A DNA stretch of 64,000 nucleotides from contig NZ_CAIWNQ010000004.1 in the NCBI RefSeq assembly GCF_903914075.1, forward strand, positions 348,574 to 412,573. The letters run 5' to 3'. Of this stretch, positions 1-9,555 are shown one piece after another; position 1 is the first letter of the stretch, and every line of letters begins with the position of its first letter. The notes beneath the pieces were generated by a model that worked only from the letters and a program-made list of their open reading frames with translations, did not search any database and was not told where the DNA came from. Source of the stretch: Ruegeria sp. THAF57 (lineage in GTDB: Bacteria; Pseudomonadota; Alphaproteobacteria; Rhodobacterales; Rhodobacteraceae). Made by a program: the position numbers and the translations under genes.

Positions 1-507
1 CAGATCAATCACCCCGGCCGAGATCAACGGGCGCAGAACATATTGCCCCGTCGCGGCGTTGCATCCCGTTCCCGCAACGAGTCGAGCTTGGCGAATGTCG
101 TCGCGATAGAACTCGGTCAAGCCATAGACGGCTTCGTCTTGCTGTTCCAAGGCCACATGAGGGTTGCCGTACCACTTTTCGTATTCGTCGGGGTCACGCA
201 ATCTAAAGTCTGCGGACAGATCAACGATCTTTAACGCTTTAGGCAGATTGCGGATGACTTCCTGACTGGTCTTATGCGGCAGCGCGCAAAAACACAGGTC
301 AACTTGCGAGAAGTCGATTTCAGATATCTTGCACAGATCCGGCAGGTTCATATGACGCAGATGAGGAAAGACTTGCGCCATCGGTTGGCCCGCTTTGCGC
401 TCGGCGGCAAGGGCGGTGATTTCCATGTTCGGATGTTCGGCGATCAACCGAACAAGTTCAGCGCCGGTATATCCCGAAGCGCCCAGAATTGCGATTTTAT
501 GGGTCAT
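1..507 (-). CDS. argC: N-acetyl-gamma-glutamyl-phosphate reductase, 3' end outside window
   Basis: Third step of arginine biosynthesis: NADPH-dependent reduction of N-acetylglutamyl phosphate to the semialdehyde. The first 169 residues are present. The start is the ATG at 507-505, followed by [20 protein letters not shown] with the GASGYTG nucleotide-binding loop at residues 9-15. The segment [11 protein letters not shown] puts the likely catalytic Cys near residue 149. The C-terminal dimerisation part lies beyond base 1. It is co-directional with murI, 94 bases upstream of it. Identification is firm from the N-terminal Rossmann motif and the active-site segment. Confidence 0.93.
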   Translation of the reverse strand, partial: MTHKIAILGASGYTGAELVRLIAEHPNMEITALAAERKAGQPMAQVFPHLRHMNLPDLCKISEIDFSQVDLCFCALPHKTSQEVIRNLPKALKIVDLSADFRLRDPDEYEKWYGNPHVALEQQDEAVYGLTEFYRDDIRQARLVAGTGCNAATGQYVLRPLISAGVIDL

Positions 508-601
508 CTGAGACCTCTTGTTTCTGAGTGTCACACATTACGATCGCCGAAGTGACGATCTTTGAACTAAGGGGCCAGCCGGGAACAATCCTTGACCTAA
601 G

Positions 602-1411
602 TCAGGCGGCCTCGAATGTGATTTGTCGTCGGAGGAACTGTGTCGCCCGATCACTGACAACGTCTGGCTTCCCGGTTGTCAAAAAGCCGCCTGTCCCTTC
701 GCCAAGCATCTTGGGGTGCCGCTGCAGGTAATCTGCCAGGCTTTCCGCCACCAGATCGCCCTGACTGAACACCTCGACATTGGTGCCAAGTGCCTGCTGG
801 AACGTGTCCGCCATCAACGGGTAATGTGTACACCCCAAAATGGCGGCCTGCGGCTCGGGCATCTTGCGTTTGAGCGCATCGACATGGCTGCGAACCAGCG
901 CCTCGGCCAAAATCATGTCGCCATCTTCGATCGCATCGACAACGCCACCACAGGCCTGAGCCTCGACATCCACACCGATCGCCCGGAAAGCCAGTTCGCG
1001 CTGAAACGCTCGGCTGGCGACGGTGGCCGGGGTTGCAAACAGGGCAACATGTTTCACGGCAACTTCGCGCGGGGGACTGTTATCGCCCCACTGACGTTCC
1101 GTTAGCGCTTCGATCAATGGAACGAATACACCCAGAACCCGTTTGCCTTCTGGTACGCCCTCTTCCTGCATCCGACGCAGGGCAGCGGCGCTTGCCGTGT
1201 TGCACGCCAGAATCACCAGATCACAGCCGCGGCTCCACAGATCGTTCACAGCGCTGCGCGTCAGATCATAGATGTTTTCGGCGTCCCGCACCCCGTAAGG
1301 CGCGTGAGCGCTGTCTGCGAAATACAGAAAATCCACGTCCGGCAGACGTTGCTGCGCGGCGTCCAGCACGGTTAAACCGCCCAAACCAGAATCAAAAATA
1401 CCTACTGCCAT
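602..1411 (-). CDS. murI: glutamate racemase
   Basis: Interconverts L- and D-glutamate to supply D-Glu for peptidoglycan; cytoplasmic and cofactor-independent. The protein has 269 residues, normal for the family. It opens with [12 protein letters not shown] (residues 4-15), and the two catalytic cysteines lie in ACNTAS (Cys70) and GCTHYPL (Cys194). AAGGGG precedes the ATG at 1411. The gene starts 8 bases after the acyltransferase stop at 1420, so the two are probably one transcript. Confidence 0.95.
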   Translation of the reverse strand: MAVGIFDSGLGGLTVLDAAQQRLPDVDFLYFADSAHAPYGVRDAENIYDLTRSAVNDLWSRGCDLVILACNTASAAALRRMQEEGVPEGKRVLGVFVPLIEALTERQWGDNSPPREVAVKHVALFATPATVASRAFQRELAFRAIGVDVEAQACGGVVDAIEDGDMILAEALVRSHVDALKRKMPEPQAAILGCTHYPLMADTFQQALGTNVEVFSQGDLVAESLADYLQRHPKMLGEGTGGFLTTGKPDVVSDRATQFLRRQITFEAA

Positions 1412-1419
1412 TTGCCCCT

Positions 1420-2298
1420 TCAGGCGCGATGCCGTTCCTCGAATTCATAGCCGTAGTCATAGGACCTTAGCGGCTTTGGAGACAGCTCATACGTGGCTTT
1501 GCGCAGGAAATCCATCATCTTGCGCGTATCCTTTGCCAAAGGGTTCAGAACGTCGCGGCCAATCGGCTCTCCGATGGCGACTTTGACAGGTGTATCTACG
1601 CGCTTTTTGAACTCTTTGATCAACAAACCCATACGTAAAGTGCTGTGCAGATGGCTGGCGATCTGAAACAGGCGCGAGGTGTGGCCGTCAAAAAAGACAG
1701 GAACCACAGTGGCGTTCGACTTGGCGACCATCCGCGCGGTGAACCCGCGCCACCCCGGATCCATCGGGTGGGAGAACGGTTTTGCGCCCGTGCTGACAGT
1801 GCCTCCGGGGAAAATGCCGATTGCGCCACCCTCACCCAGGTAGTTCAAGGCTGTTTTCCGAGTCTCCAGGTTCAGCTTCACCGCTTCTTTCGTGTCATCA
1901 AACGAAATTGGCAGCACGATGCGGTTTAGGTCCTCAGCCTTTCGGAACACTCTGTTCGCCAGAATGCGGAAATCGCCACGGGTCTGGGATAGCATATGCC
2001 CCATCATCATCCCGTCCAGAATGCCATACGGATGATTGGCGATCAGGATCAACGGCCCAGTCTTGGGAATATTCGCCAGTGACCCGCCAACTACATCCAG
2101 CGAAAGACCGTACCGATCCACCATCACCGACCAGAAATCGCGCCCATTGGCGACTTCTTTCTCGTACCCGTCCGCCCGCTTGATCAACCGCATCCGGCCG
2201 GTTGTATTCTCCATCAGCTTAATGACCATGCGTCCGCCCTTGGTTTCGGCGGAATAAGCATAAGAAATGTCACGTACGACATGGCGGCGCGAGGGCAT
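1420..2298 (-). CDS. LPLAT-family acyltransferase with H-x5-D motif (possible aminolipid O-acyltransferase, SalA/OlsA-like)
   Basis: A 292-residue lysophospholipid-acyltransferase-like protein that should acylate a hydroxyl on a lipid at the inner membrane face. Motif I reads NHPYGILDG at residues 88-96. His89 and Asp95 are five residues apart, not the four of canonical PlsC (NHx4D). Motif II is FPGGTVS (163-169) in place of FPEGTx[15 protein letters not shown] segment follows near 197. CGGAG lies about 8 bases before the ATG. It is co-transcribed with murI. From memory, Roseobacters use such a divergent acyltransferase (SalA) for a sulfur-containing aminolipid; I infer that only loosely. The acyltransferase fold is firm; the substrate is not. 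Confidence 0.75.
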   Translation of the reverse strand: MPSRRHVVRDISYAYSAETKGGRMVIKLMENTTGRMRLIKRADGYEKEVANGRDFWSVMVDRYGLSLDVVGGSLANIPKTGPLILIANHPYGILDGMMMGHMLSQTRGDFRILANRVFRKAEDLNRIVLPISFDDTKEAVKLNLETRKTALNYLGEGGAIGIFPGGTVSTGAKPFSHPMDPGWRGFTARMVAKSNATVVPVFFDGHTSRLFQIASHLHSTLRMGLLIKEFKKRVDTPVKVAIGEPIGRDVLNPLAKDTRKMMDFLRKATYELSPKPLRSYDYGYEFEERHRA

Positions 2299-2378
2299 GG
2301 ACGACTCCGGGGTTTGTTGCCTGCTATTTATGTGCAGGCATCAACTTTGCCTAGATATCGTGACAGGGCTGTGACGAT

Positions 2379-5300
2379 TTACTCGGCGGCTGCGCGCAAA
2401 TCGGGCCCTCCGCTTCGGATCGTTGCCAACAGTTCTTCGCGACGCTTGGCTGCTTTAGCCTCGTTTTCCTTCAAAACAGGTCCGAAACCCCGGATATCCA
2501 ACGGCAACTGGGCCAGCGCAACAACGGCGTCTTTTGTCTGCGGCGTGATCAGCGAAGACACCTCTTTGAAATCACGCTCATATTGCTTGATCAAAGCACG
2601 CTCCATGCGCCGTTCCGTGCTGTAGCCGAAAATATCCAACGGTGTACCGCGCAGGAATTTAAACTTGCTCATTATCTTAAGCGGACCCAGCATCCATTCG
2701 CCAAAATCGCGTTTGCGTGGGCGTCCGTCCGGTCCGGTACCGCCCAGCAATGGAGGGGCAAGGTGGAAGGTCATCTTGAAGTCCCCGTCGAATTCAGCAG
2801 CAGCCTTATCGCGGCTGGACAACAGCAAGCGGGCAACCTCGTATTCATCCTTATAGGACAACAGCTTGTGATACCCTTTTGCTGCGGCTTCTTTGACTTC
2901 CGCATCCTCGAACGAGTCAATCAGTTTCCGGTATCGCTTTGCCAGTCGGGCACTTTGGTACTCGGATAGATGATTTGCCCGGAACTCGATCAGTTGATCC
3001 AGAGTTTTGGGCAGTTCGGCAACCTTGGGGCGCAGAATTTCGCTGACTTTTTCGGGGTGCAAAACGGCCCAGCGTCCAATGTCGAATGCCCGTTTATTGC
3101 GCTCAACCGCAGTTCCGTTCAGTTCTATCGCCGTCAAAACGGCCTCATGGCTGATTGGTAGCAACCCGCGCTGCCATGCGGCCCCAAAAACCATCATGTT
3201 GGAATAGATCGAATTCCCCATTACCGCACGCGCCAGATCGGTGGCGTCAAAAAGGGAAACGTCGTCTTTCAAACGCGCCTGCAATGCCAGTTCCAGCCTG
3301 TCACCGGGAATACGGAACTTGGTGTCTCGCGTGAAATCACCCGTGACTGTCTCGTGGCTGTTCACCACTGCTCCTGTCTGACCTGCGCGGGTTAGACCAA
3401 GTGTCGTGGACCCGGCGGACACGACAAGATCACCGCCGATCAATGCGTGGGCCTCACCCGTGGCGACGCGAATTGCGCTTATGTCTTCGGGCCGGTCGGC
3501 GAGGCGACAGTGAATGTGCACTGCGCCACCTTTCTGCGCCAGCCCAGCCATCTCCATCATCCCGGCGCCTTTGCCGTCGACCTGAGCGGCCTGCGCCAAA
3601 ACCGCGCCAAGTGTAACAACCCCGGTGCCGCCAATACCGGTAATCACCACGTTATGAGTGCCATGGATCGTCGGCAGAGTGGGCAAAGGCAGGTCGGGCA
3701 GGTCAATCTCGGTTGTGGCTTCCTTCCGGATTTCCGCCCCTTCCAGGGTAACAAAAGAAGGGCAAAACCCTTTCAAACAGGAAAAATCCTTGTTGCAACT
3801 GGATTGATCAATCGCGCGCTTACGCCCCAGTTCTGTCTCTTGGGGCACGATCGACACACAGTTCGACTGAATGCCGCAATCGCCGCAGCCCTCGCAGATA
3901 TCGGTATTGATGAACACCCGCTTGTCCGGATCGGGGAAAGTACCGCGCTTGCGACGCCGCCGTTTTTCGGCAGCGCAAGTCTGTACGTAGACGATAACGG
4001 AAACCCCTTCGATGTCTCGGAACCGTTCCTGAACATGCATGAGTTCCGCGCGTTCAAATGTCTCGACTCCGGCGGGCAGAGCCTTGAAGTTCACATCCTC
4101 TTTCTCGTCATAGACCAAAGCGACGTCCTTTACGCCCATCGCCTTAACTTCGGCTACGATCCGCTCGGCGGTCAGGTCGCCTTCATTCCCTTGCCCGCCG
4201 GTCATAGCAACCGCGTCATTGAACAGAATCTTGAAGGTGATGTTCGTTCTCGCAGACAATGCCGCCCGGATGGCCTGCACCCCGGAATGATTATAGGTTC
4301 CATCCCCAAGGTTCTGGAACACGTGCTGAGTGGTTGAGAACGGCTCTTCACCGATCCAGTTCGCGCCCTCTCCGCCCATTTGGGTAAAGCCGGACGTATT
4401 CCTGTCCATCCACTGAACCATATAGTGACACCCGATGCCGGCATATGCGCGGCTTCCGTCCGGCACTTTGGTCGAGCTGTTATGCGGACAGCCCGAACAG
4501 AAATACGGAAGGCGGGTCGCGATCTCTTCGGCGTTGTCGGCGCGTCGGGCTGCGGACAACGAATCGAGGCCGCCGCGAATGCCGTCGGTTTCACGACCTT
4601 CCTCGATCAGGATTTCTCCTAGTTTCTCGGCGATCATAATCGGGTCAAGCGCGCCACGGGTCGGGAATAGCTCCTCCCGGTGCAGCGTACCTGCGCCGCC
4701 CTTGTACCAGCCGTAAACGCGGCGCCCCCGGCGATCGTCGAAAATGGCTTCTTTGACCTGAACTTCGATCAATTTTCGCTTTTCCTCAACGATCACGATC
4801 AGGTCCAGCCCTTCGGCCCATTCGTGGAACCCGGCCATGTCCAGCGGGAATGTTTGCCCGACCTTATAGGTCGTGATCCCAAGCCGTTCGGCCTCGGCCT
4901 CATCGATATTCAAAAGTGACATGGCGTGAACAAGGTCAAGCCAATTCTTCCCGGCAGCTACAAAACCGATCTTGGCACCGGGTTTGCCCCAAACCCGCTT
5001 GTCCATCTTGTTGGCGCGCGAGAATGTTTCAGCCGCAAACCGCTTATAGTCGATGATCCGTGCTTCTTGCAGATGTGGTGTGTCGCCAAGCCGGATGTTC
5101 AAGCCGCCCTCAGGCATCTCAAAGTCCGGCGTTATCACCTTCATTCGGTCCACGCTGCCATCCACGACGGACGTCACTTCGATCGTGTCCTTCATCGTCT
5201 TCAGACCAACCCAGACGCCAGCAAACCGGCTGAGTGCAAATCCATAGACGCCATAATCCAGAATTTCCTGAACCCCGGCCGGGCTGACCACGGGCATATA

Positions 5301-5798
5301 GGTGTCGACCAGTGACCACTCGGACTGATGCAAAACGGTCGAGCTTTCGCCAGTGTGGTCATCGCCCATCGCCATTAGAACGCCGCCGTGCTTGGCTGTA
5401 CCAGCCATATTCGCATGACGCATCACGTCACCAGATCGATCAACGCCGGGCCCCTTGCCGTACCAAAGGCCAAAGACACCGTCGTATTTTCCATCCCCAC
5501 GCAAACCAGCCTGCTGGCTTCCCCACAGCGCCGTGGCCGCAAGGTCTTCGTTCAAACCGTACTGAAAAGTGACATCGCTTTCGGCCAATTGCTTCTGAGC
5601 GCGGATCATCTGCTGATCAACGGCCCCAAGTGGTGATCCCCGATACCCGGTCACCAAACCTGCTGTGTCTAGTCCTGCTTGTTTGTCCCTTGCCTTCTGA
5701 ATCAACATCAGGCGCACCAAAGCCTGTGTTCCGTTCAGCAGAACCGGGTTCTTCTCCAGATCGAACCGGTCATTTAGCGATATCAGTGGCTGACTCAT
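2379..5798 (-). CDS. iorAB: indolepyruvate:ferredoxin oxidoreductase, alpha/beta/gamma fusion
   Basis: Oxidative decarboxylation of aryl (or other 2-oxo) acids to acyl-CoA with ferredoxin reduction; cytoplasmic. The 1139 residues combine pyrimidine-binding and TPP domains (GSPLGAVD near 54; CSGCPHNSS near 434; GGEGANWIG near 475), an iron-sulfur segment with CEGCGDCG at 635-642 and a second Cys cluster at 668-679, and a gamma domain with GIGGTGVVTLG near 725. Such fusions are common in Proteobacteria. A LysR gene is divergent across 169 bases holding a perfect LysR-type box, so substrate-dependent control is likely. It may act in aromatic or branched amino-acid catabolism. Confidence 0.9.
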   Translation of the reverse strand: MSQPLISLNDRFDLEKNPVLLNGTQALVRLMLIQKARDKQAGLDTAGLVTGYRGSPLGAVDQQMIRAQKQLAESDVTFQYGLNEDLAATALWGSQQAGLRGDGKYDGVFGLWYGKGPGVDRSGDVMRHANMAGTAKHGGVLMAMGDDHTGESSTVLHQSEWSLVDTYMPVVSPAGVQEILDYGVYGFALSRFAGVWVGLKTMKDTIEVTSVVDGSVDRMKVITPDFEMPEGGLNIRLGDTPHLQEARIIDYKRFAAETFSRANKMDKRVWGKPGAKIGFVAAGKNWLDLVHAMSLLNIDEAEAERLGITTYKVGQTFPLDMAGFHEWAEGLDLIVIVEEKRKLIEVQVKEAIFDDRRGRRVYGWYKGGAGTLHREELFPTRGALDPIMIAEKLGEILIEEGRETDGIRGGLDSLSAARRADNAEEIATRLPYFCSGCPHNSSTKVPDGSRAYAGIGCHYMVQWMDRNTSGFTQMGGEGANWIGEEPFSTTQHVFQNLGDGTYNHSGVQAIRAALSARTNITFKILFNDAVAMTGGQGNEGDLTAERIVAEVKAMGVKDVALVYDEKEDVNFKALPAGVETFERAELMHVQERFRDIEGVSVIVYVQTCAAEKRRRRKRGTFPDPDKRVFINTDICEGCGDCGIQSNCVSIVPQETELGRKRAIDQSSCNKDFSCLKGFCPSFVTLEGAEIRKEATTEIDLPDLPLPTLPTIHGTHNVVITGIGGTGVVTLGAVLAQAAQVDGKGAGMMEMAGLAQKGGAVHIHCRLADRPEDISAIRVATGEAHALIGGDLVVSAGSTTLGLTRAGQTGAVVNSHETVTGDFTRDTKFRIPGDRLELALQARLKDDVSLFDATDLARAVMGNSIYSNMMVFGAAWQRGLLPISHEAVLTAIELNGTAVERNKRAFDIGRWAVLHPEKVSEILRPKVAELPKTLDQLIEFRANHLSEYQSARLAKRYRKLIDSFEDAEVKEAAAKGYHKLLSYKDEYEVARLLLSSRDKAAAEFDGDFKMTFHLAPPLLGGTGPDGRPRKRDFGEWMLGPLKIMSKFKFLRGTPLDIFGYSTERRMERALIKQYERDFKEVSSLITPQTKDAVVALAQLPLDIRGFGPVLKENEAKAAKRREELLATIRSGGPDLRAAAE

Positions 5799-5846
5799 CA
5801 GACGTCTCCCCTCGTCAGATCAGTGTGCTTCATTTATACACATATT

Positions 5847-5865
5847 AGGTCACAATTCCTGACCT
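5847..5865. promoter_or_regulatory. LysR-type operator between iorAB and its divergent regulator
   Basis: AGGTCA-N7-TGACCT is a perfect inverted repeat containing the LysR T-N11-A signature (T5850 to A5862), extended by TAT/ATA on both sides. It lies 49 bases before the iorAB start and about 100 bases before the LysR start. Confidence 0.65.
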
Positions 5866-5967
5866 GTATAGAGTTTATCCTCTGAAACATAAGGATTTCA
5901 CCGTTTGAATGTGGAAGTTGTTACCTATTTCATATAGGCATTCCGAAGGATAACGAAAGTTGCGGCG

Positions 5968-6873
5968 ATGGACTGGGACAAGCTTAGGATATTTCATGCA
6001 GTGGCCGATGCAGGCAGTCTAACCCACGCGGGCGATCGACTGAACCTGTCGCAATCCGCCGTAAGCCGCCAAATTCGGGCATTGGAAGAATCGCTTGATT
6101 CGACCCTGTTTCACCGTCACGCCCGCGGCTTGATCCTGACCGAACAAGGTGAGCTGTTGTTCGATGCAACCTCGGCCATGTCCAAACGATTGGATGCTGC
6201 GGCAGCACGCATCCGCGACAGTGAAGAAGAGGTTTTTGGTGTTCTGCGCGTCACAACGACCTTCGGGTTCGGAACGCTTTGGTTGGCACCGCGCCTCCCT
6301 AAACTTTATGAGCAATATCCTGACCTGAATATCGACCTGATGCTGGAAGAACGTGTGCTGGACCTGCCAATGCGCGAGGCCGACGTTGCCATCCGTATGA
6401 AGGAACCCAGTCAGGCCGACCTTGTTCGCAAACGGTTGATGACCGTGCAGATGCAGCTTTATGCGACAAAGGAATACCTTGCCGAAAACGGTACGCCCGG
6501 GTCACTCGAGGAAATTTCGACCCATCGGCTGATCTGTCAAACTCCGGCAGCCCCACAAGTAGGCGCAAGCGCATCAATGGTTCGGCATCTCATGACCTAT
6601 AACCCCGGGTCGTTGCTGACAGTGAACAACTATTTCGGCGTCTTACAGGGCGTTTTGCACAATCTTGGTATTGGTGTTTTACCGGACTATGTGACCCAGG
6701 ATTTCCCACATCTGGTTCCGATTTTGAGCGATATCGAAACGGCCGATGTCCCCGTTTACCTCGCGTACCCCGAGGAATTGCGCCATTCCAAGCGCGTTGC
6801 GGCGTTTAGGGATTTTGTTCAGGATGAAATTATTGAACAACGCAAGCAACTGAAGCAAATGGGAAAACTATAG
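5968..6873 (+). CDS. LysR-family transcriptional regulator
   Basis: A 301-residue LysR regulator. The N-terminal winged helix (residues 1-60) contains LNLSQSAVSRQIRALEESL, and the rest is the periplasmic-binding-like effector domain. It is transcribed away from iorAB, with a T-N11-A palindrome between them, so the likely job is control of iorAB and of itself. The effector cannot be told from sequence. Confidence 0.9.
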   Translation: MDWDKLRIFHAVADAGSLTHAGDRLNLSQSAVSRQIRALEESLDSTLFHRHARGLILTEQGELLFDATSAMSKRLDAAAARIRDSEEEVFGVLRVTTTFGFGTLWLAPRLPKLYEQYPDLNIDLMLEERVLDLPMREADVAIRMKEPSQADLVRKRLMTVQMQLYATKEYLAENGTPGSLEEISTHRLICQTPAAPQVGASASMVRHLMTYNPGSLLTVNNYFGVLQGVLHNLGIGVLPDYVTQDFPHLVPILSDIETADVPVYLAYPEELRHSKRVAAFRDFVQDEIIEQRKQLKQMGKL

Positions 6874-7012
6874 CTATGCACGAAAAGCATAGCGGACATT
6901 CCCATTCATCAGTCTGAAAAATCTTGATCGTTCATAAACTGATCCCTAAATGAGCACTCGAAGGCGGTGATGCTGAAACGCTCATCATCTTCATACCTCC
7001 CTGTTGGACTAT

Positions 7013-7041
7013 GGCCGAGCTTAGTGCTCGGCCTTTTTTTT
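7013..7041 (+). terminator. strong intrinsic terminator
   Basis: GGCCGAGC-TTAGT-GCTCGGCC followed by eight T. It lies 140 bases after the LysR stop and 110 bases before the next gene, so it ends either a long LysR 3' UTR or a small RNA. Confidence 0.85.
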
Positions 7042-7151
7042 GCCTTCAAGCATCAGAACGGGCCTTGAGTCGGTGAAACATCTGGGAATGCCGGGCACTT
7101 AGACCTATGATCCGAGAAAAATACCAATACATGTGTTCGAGGACAGATTCG

Positions 7152-9401
7152 ATGTTTCACCCATTTCGCCTTCTTTTGGCGATGCTGTCAGTTATTCTAC
7201 TTTCAGGGCCTCTGGCCGCGCAGGAAAGCGGTACTTCCGGTTCGACAGCCTCCATCTCAATTCCCGAGGATCTGACACCCGAGCAGGTGGATGACCTTGT
7301 TGCGCGCATGTCCGACGATCAGGTTCGCGCCATTTTGCTGGAACGCCTCGACGCTGTGGCGGCGCAACAGGCCGAAACCACTCAGGCCAGAAAGGGTCTG
7401 ATCCAAACGATTTCAGACACCGTCACCAGCATGACTGCCTCGTGGCTGGACGTGATCCGAAAGATACCCCTTTTGGTAAGCGCCCAGGTCGAGGCTTTCT
7501 CGAACTTCGGAGCGAACTTCGGTTCAAGTGGCCTCATGTCGCTGTTTGGATTTACGTTCCTGGCGCTGGCGATTGGGTATGCGGCGGAAAACGTCGTTGG
7601 TCTGTGGACGCGCCGCTGGATCAAGGTTGTCGATGGCGACGCATCATCGAACCTTCGTGGGGCCGTGACCTTTCTATTCAAACGGTTCCTGTTCGAGTTC
7701 CTGGGCCTGCTGGTCTTTTACTACACCCTCGTTTTTGTCGGACGGCAGTTGTTGAACGAACAACAGATTGCTCAGGCGGCCCCCTTTGTATTCTACATGA
7801 TCTGGTTCCCGCGTCTGGGTGCGGCTATTTCACGGTTTATTCTGGCGCCCAAACAGCACGACCTGAGACTTGTGAACGTCGATGACCATTGGGCAAAGTA
7901 TCTGCATCGGAACCTGATTGGCCTTTTCCTGCTAATCGGATTCACGCTGTTCATTCTGGACTTTAACGCGCTCAATGGTGTCATGCCGGGTGAATCGCGC
8001 TTGGGATTCTGGCTCAATACAGCGATCCATATCTATATCGGCGTGATCGCGTGGCGCGCGCGTGATGGACTGTCTGACATGATGCGGGGGTCTGACCCCG
8101 ACCGCACGCGTTTCGACGAAGAGGTCGCGCGCCTTTATCCCTATCTGGCCATAGGTGTCTCGGCGGGTACATGGCTGCTTGTTGAATACCTTTCGGCACA
8201 GCGCAACCCGGCCGTTTTCGAGTTGCTGGCGCATGGCGCCCATTTCACCACCATGTTCTGGCTCCTGATTGCGCCGGCGTTGGATACGCTGATCCGTGGG
8301 CTGGTCCGCCACCTTCAGCCTCCGATGCTGGGCGATGGACCGGTTGCAGAACGCGCCTACAAGTCGACCAAGCGCAGCTATATCCGCATTGGTCGGGTTC
8401 TGGCTGGTATCCTGATCATTCTGATGATCGCGAACGCCTGGGATCTGGATCTGCAAGAGATTGCGGGCGGTGGAACAGAATCTGGCAGCAAGGTCATTCA
8501 GTTCTTTATCATCATCGCAGTCGGTTACATCCTAAACGAAGCGGTATCCCTGTGGATCAACCGCCGGCTGGCCAAGGAACAGACCGCGGCCGAACAAAGC
8601 CCCGACGAAGAAGCCGGCGAAGGCGGCGGTGCTGGTGGGTCCCGTCTGGCGACGGTCCTGCCTCTGTTGCGCGTGACGGCGCAGGTCTCGATCGCTGTGA
8701 TCTTCTTGCTGCTGGCGCTGGGGGCGTTGGGTATCAACATCACCCCGCTGCTGGCTGGTGCTGGTGTCCTGGGTCTGGCCATTGGTTTTGGCGCGCAGAA
8801 GTTGGTGGCTGATATCGTCGGCGGCATCTTCTTCCTGATTGATGATGCCTTCCGCGTCGGTGAATATGTCGATGTTGGCGGCACAATGGGAACGGTTGAG
8901 AAGATTTCGATCCGCTCCATGCAACTGCGACACCACCGCGGACCGGTTCACACGATCCCTTACGGCGAAATTCAGAAACTGACAAATTTCAGCCGCGACT
9001 GGGTGATTATGAAGCTGAAATTCACCGTTCCATTCGATACCGATCCAAACAAGGTCAAAAAGATCTTCAAGAAGATTGGGGCCGAGATGATGGCAGACGA
9101 AACCCACAAAGACGGGTTCCTTCAGCCATTCAAATCTCAGGGTGTGTTTGATTTCGACGATGTTGGCATGATCATCCGAGGTAAGTTCATGGCCAAACCG
9201 GGCAAGCAGTTCACGTTGCGTAAGGAAATCTTCAATCGCGTGAAAGCGGCCTTCAAGGAAAACGGCATCGACTTTGCCCGCCGCGAAGTGCGCGTAGCGA
9301 TCCCCGGCTTGGAAGAGGCCGAGAACCTGACGGAAGAACAAAAGGCAGCAGTCGGCGCAGCCGCGGCGGATGCCGTCAACAAGGGTGAAGCACCTGCCTG
9401 A
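7152..9401 (+). CDS. large mechanosensitive ion channel, MscS family
   Basis: An inner-membrane osmotic-release channel of the enlarged MscS class. I chose the ATG at 7152 (749 residues) over 7107 because an AGGACAG ribosome site precedes it and it begins a clean signal peptide (MFHPFRLLLAMLSVILLSGPLAAQ). A short periplasmic helical domain, about ten membrane helices and the MscS core follow. The pore helix reads AGAGVLGLAIGFGAQKLVADIVGG, then the beta-domain VGEYVDVGGTMGTVEKISIRS and a cytoplasmic alpha/beta tail. It stands alone between two strong terminators, so it is probably monocistronic. Confidence 0.9.
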   Translation: MFHPFRLLLAMLSVILLSGPLAAQESGTSGSTASISIPEDLTPEQVDDLVARMSDDQVRAILLERLDAVAAQQAETTQARKGLIQTISDTVTSMTASWLDVIRKIPLLVSAQVEAFSNFGANFGSSGLMSLFGFTFLALAIGYAAENVVGLWTRRWIKVVDGDASSNLRGAVTFLFKRFLFEFLGLLVFYYTLVFVGRQLLNEQQIAQAAPFVFYMIWFPRLGAAISRFILAPKQHDLRLVNVDDHWAKYLHRNLIGLFLLIGFTLFILDFNALNGVMPGESRLGFWLNTAIHIYIGVIAWRARDGLSDMMRGSDPDRTRFDEEVARLYPYLAIGVSAGTWLLVEYLSAQRNPAVFELLAHGAHFTTMFWLLIAPALDTLIRGLVRHLQPPMLGDGPVAERAYKSTKRSYIRIGRVLAGILIILMIANAWDLDLQEIAGGGTESGSKVIQFFIIIAVGYILNEAVSLWINRRLAKEQTAAEQSPDEEAGEGGGAGGSRLATVLPLLRVTAQVSIAVIFLLLALGALGINITPLLAGAGVLGLAIGFGAQKLVADIVGGIFFLIDDAFRVGEYVDVGGTMGTVEKISIRSMQLRHHRGPVHTIPYGEIQKLTNFSRDWVIMKLKFTVPFDTDPNKVKKIFKKIGAEMMADETHKDGFLQPFKSQGVFDFDDVGMIIRGKFMAKPGKQFTLRKEIFNRVKAAFKENGIDFARREVRVAIPGLEEAENLTEEQKAAVGAAAADAVNKGEAPA

Positions 9402-9424
9402 CCCGGTTCTTTCTTAGTCAACAC

Positions 9425-9457
9425 ACGGGCCCTGCACGATTGCGGGGCCCGTTTTTA
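9425..9457 (+). terminator. intrinsic terminator after the MscS gene
   Basis: ACGGGCCC and GGGCCCGT arms with a 12-base loop, then five T, 24 bases after the stop codon. Confidence 0.85.
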
Positions 9458-9555
9458 TTTATCTAGACCGCCCTGCGGTGACTTGACCCTTCCCACGGGC
9501 GCGTCCTTGCCCTACAAGGCGCGCAATCTCGGCCCCTTTGGACACAGGACAGACG

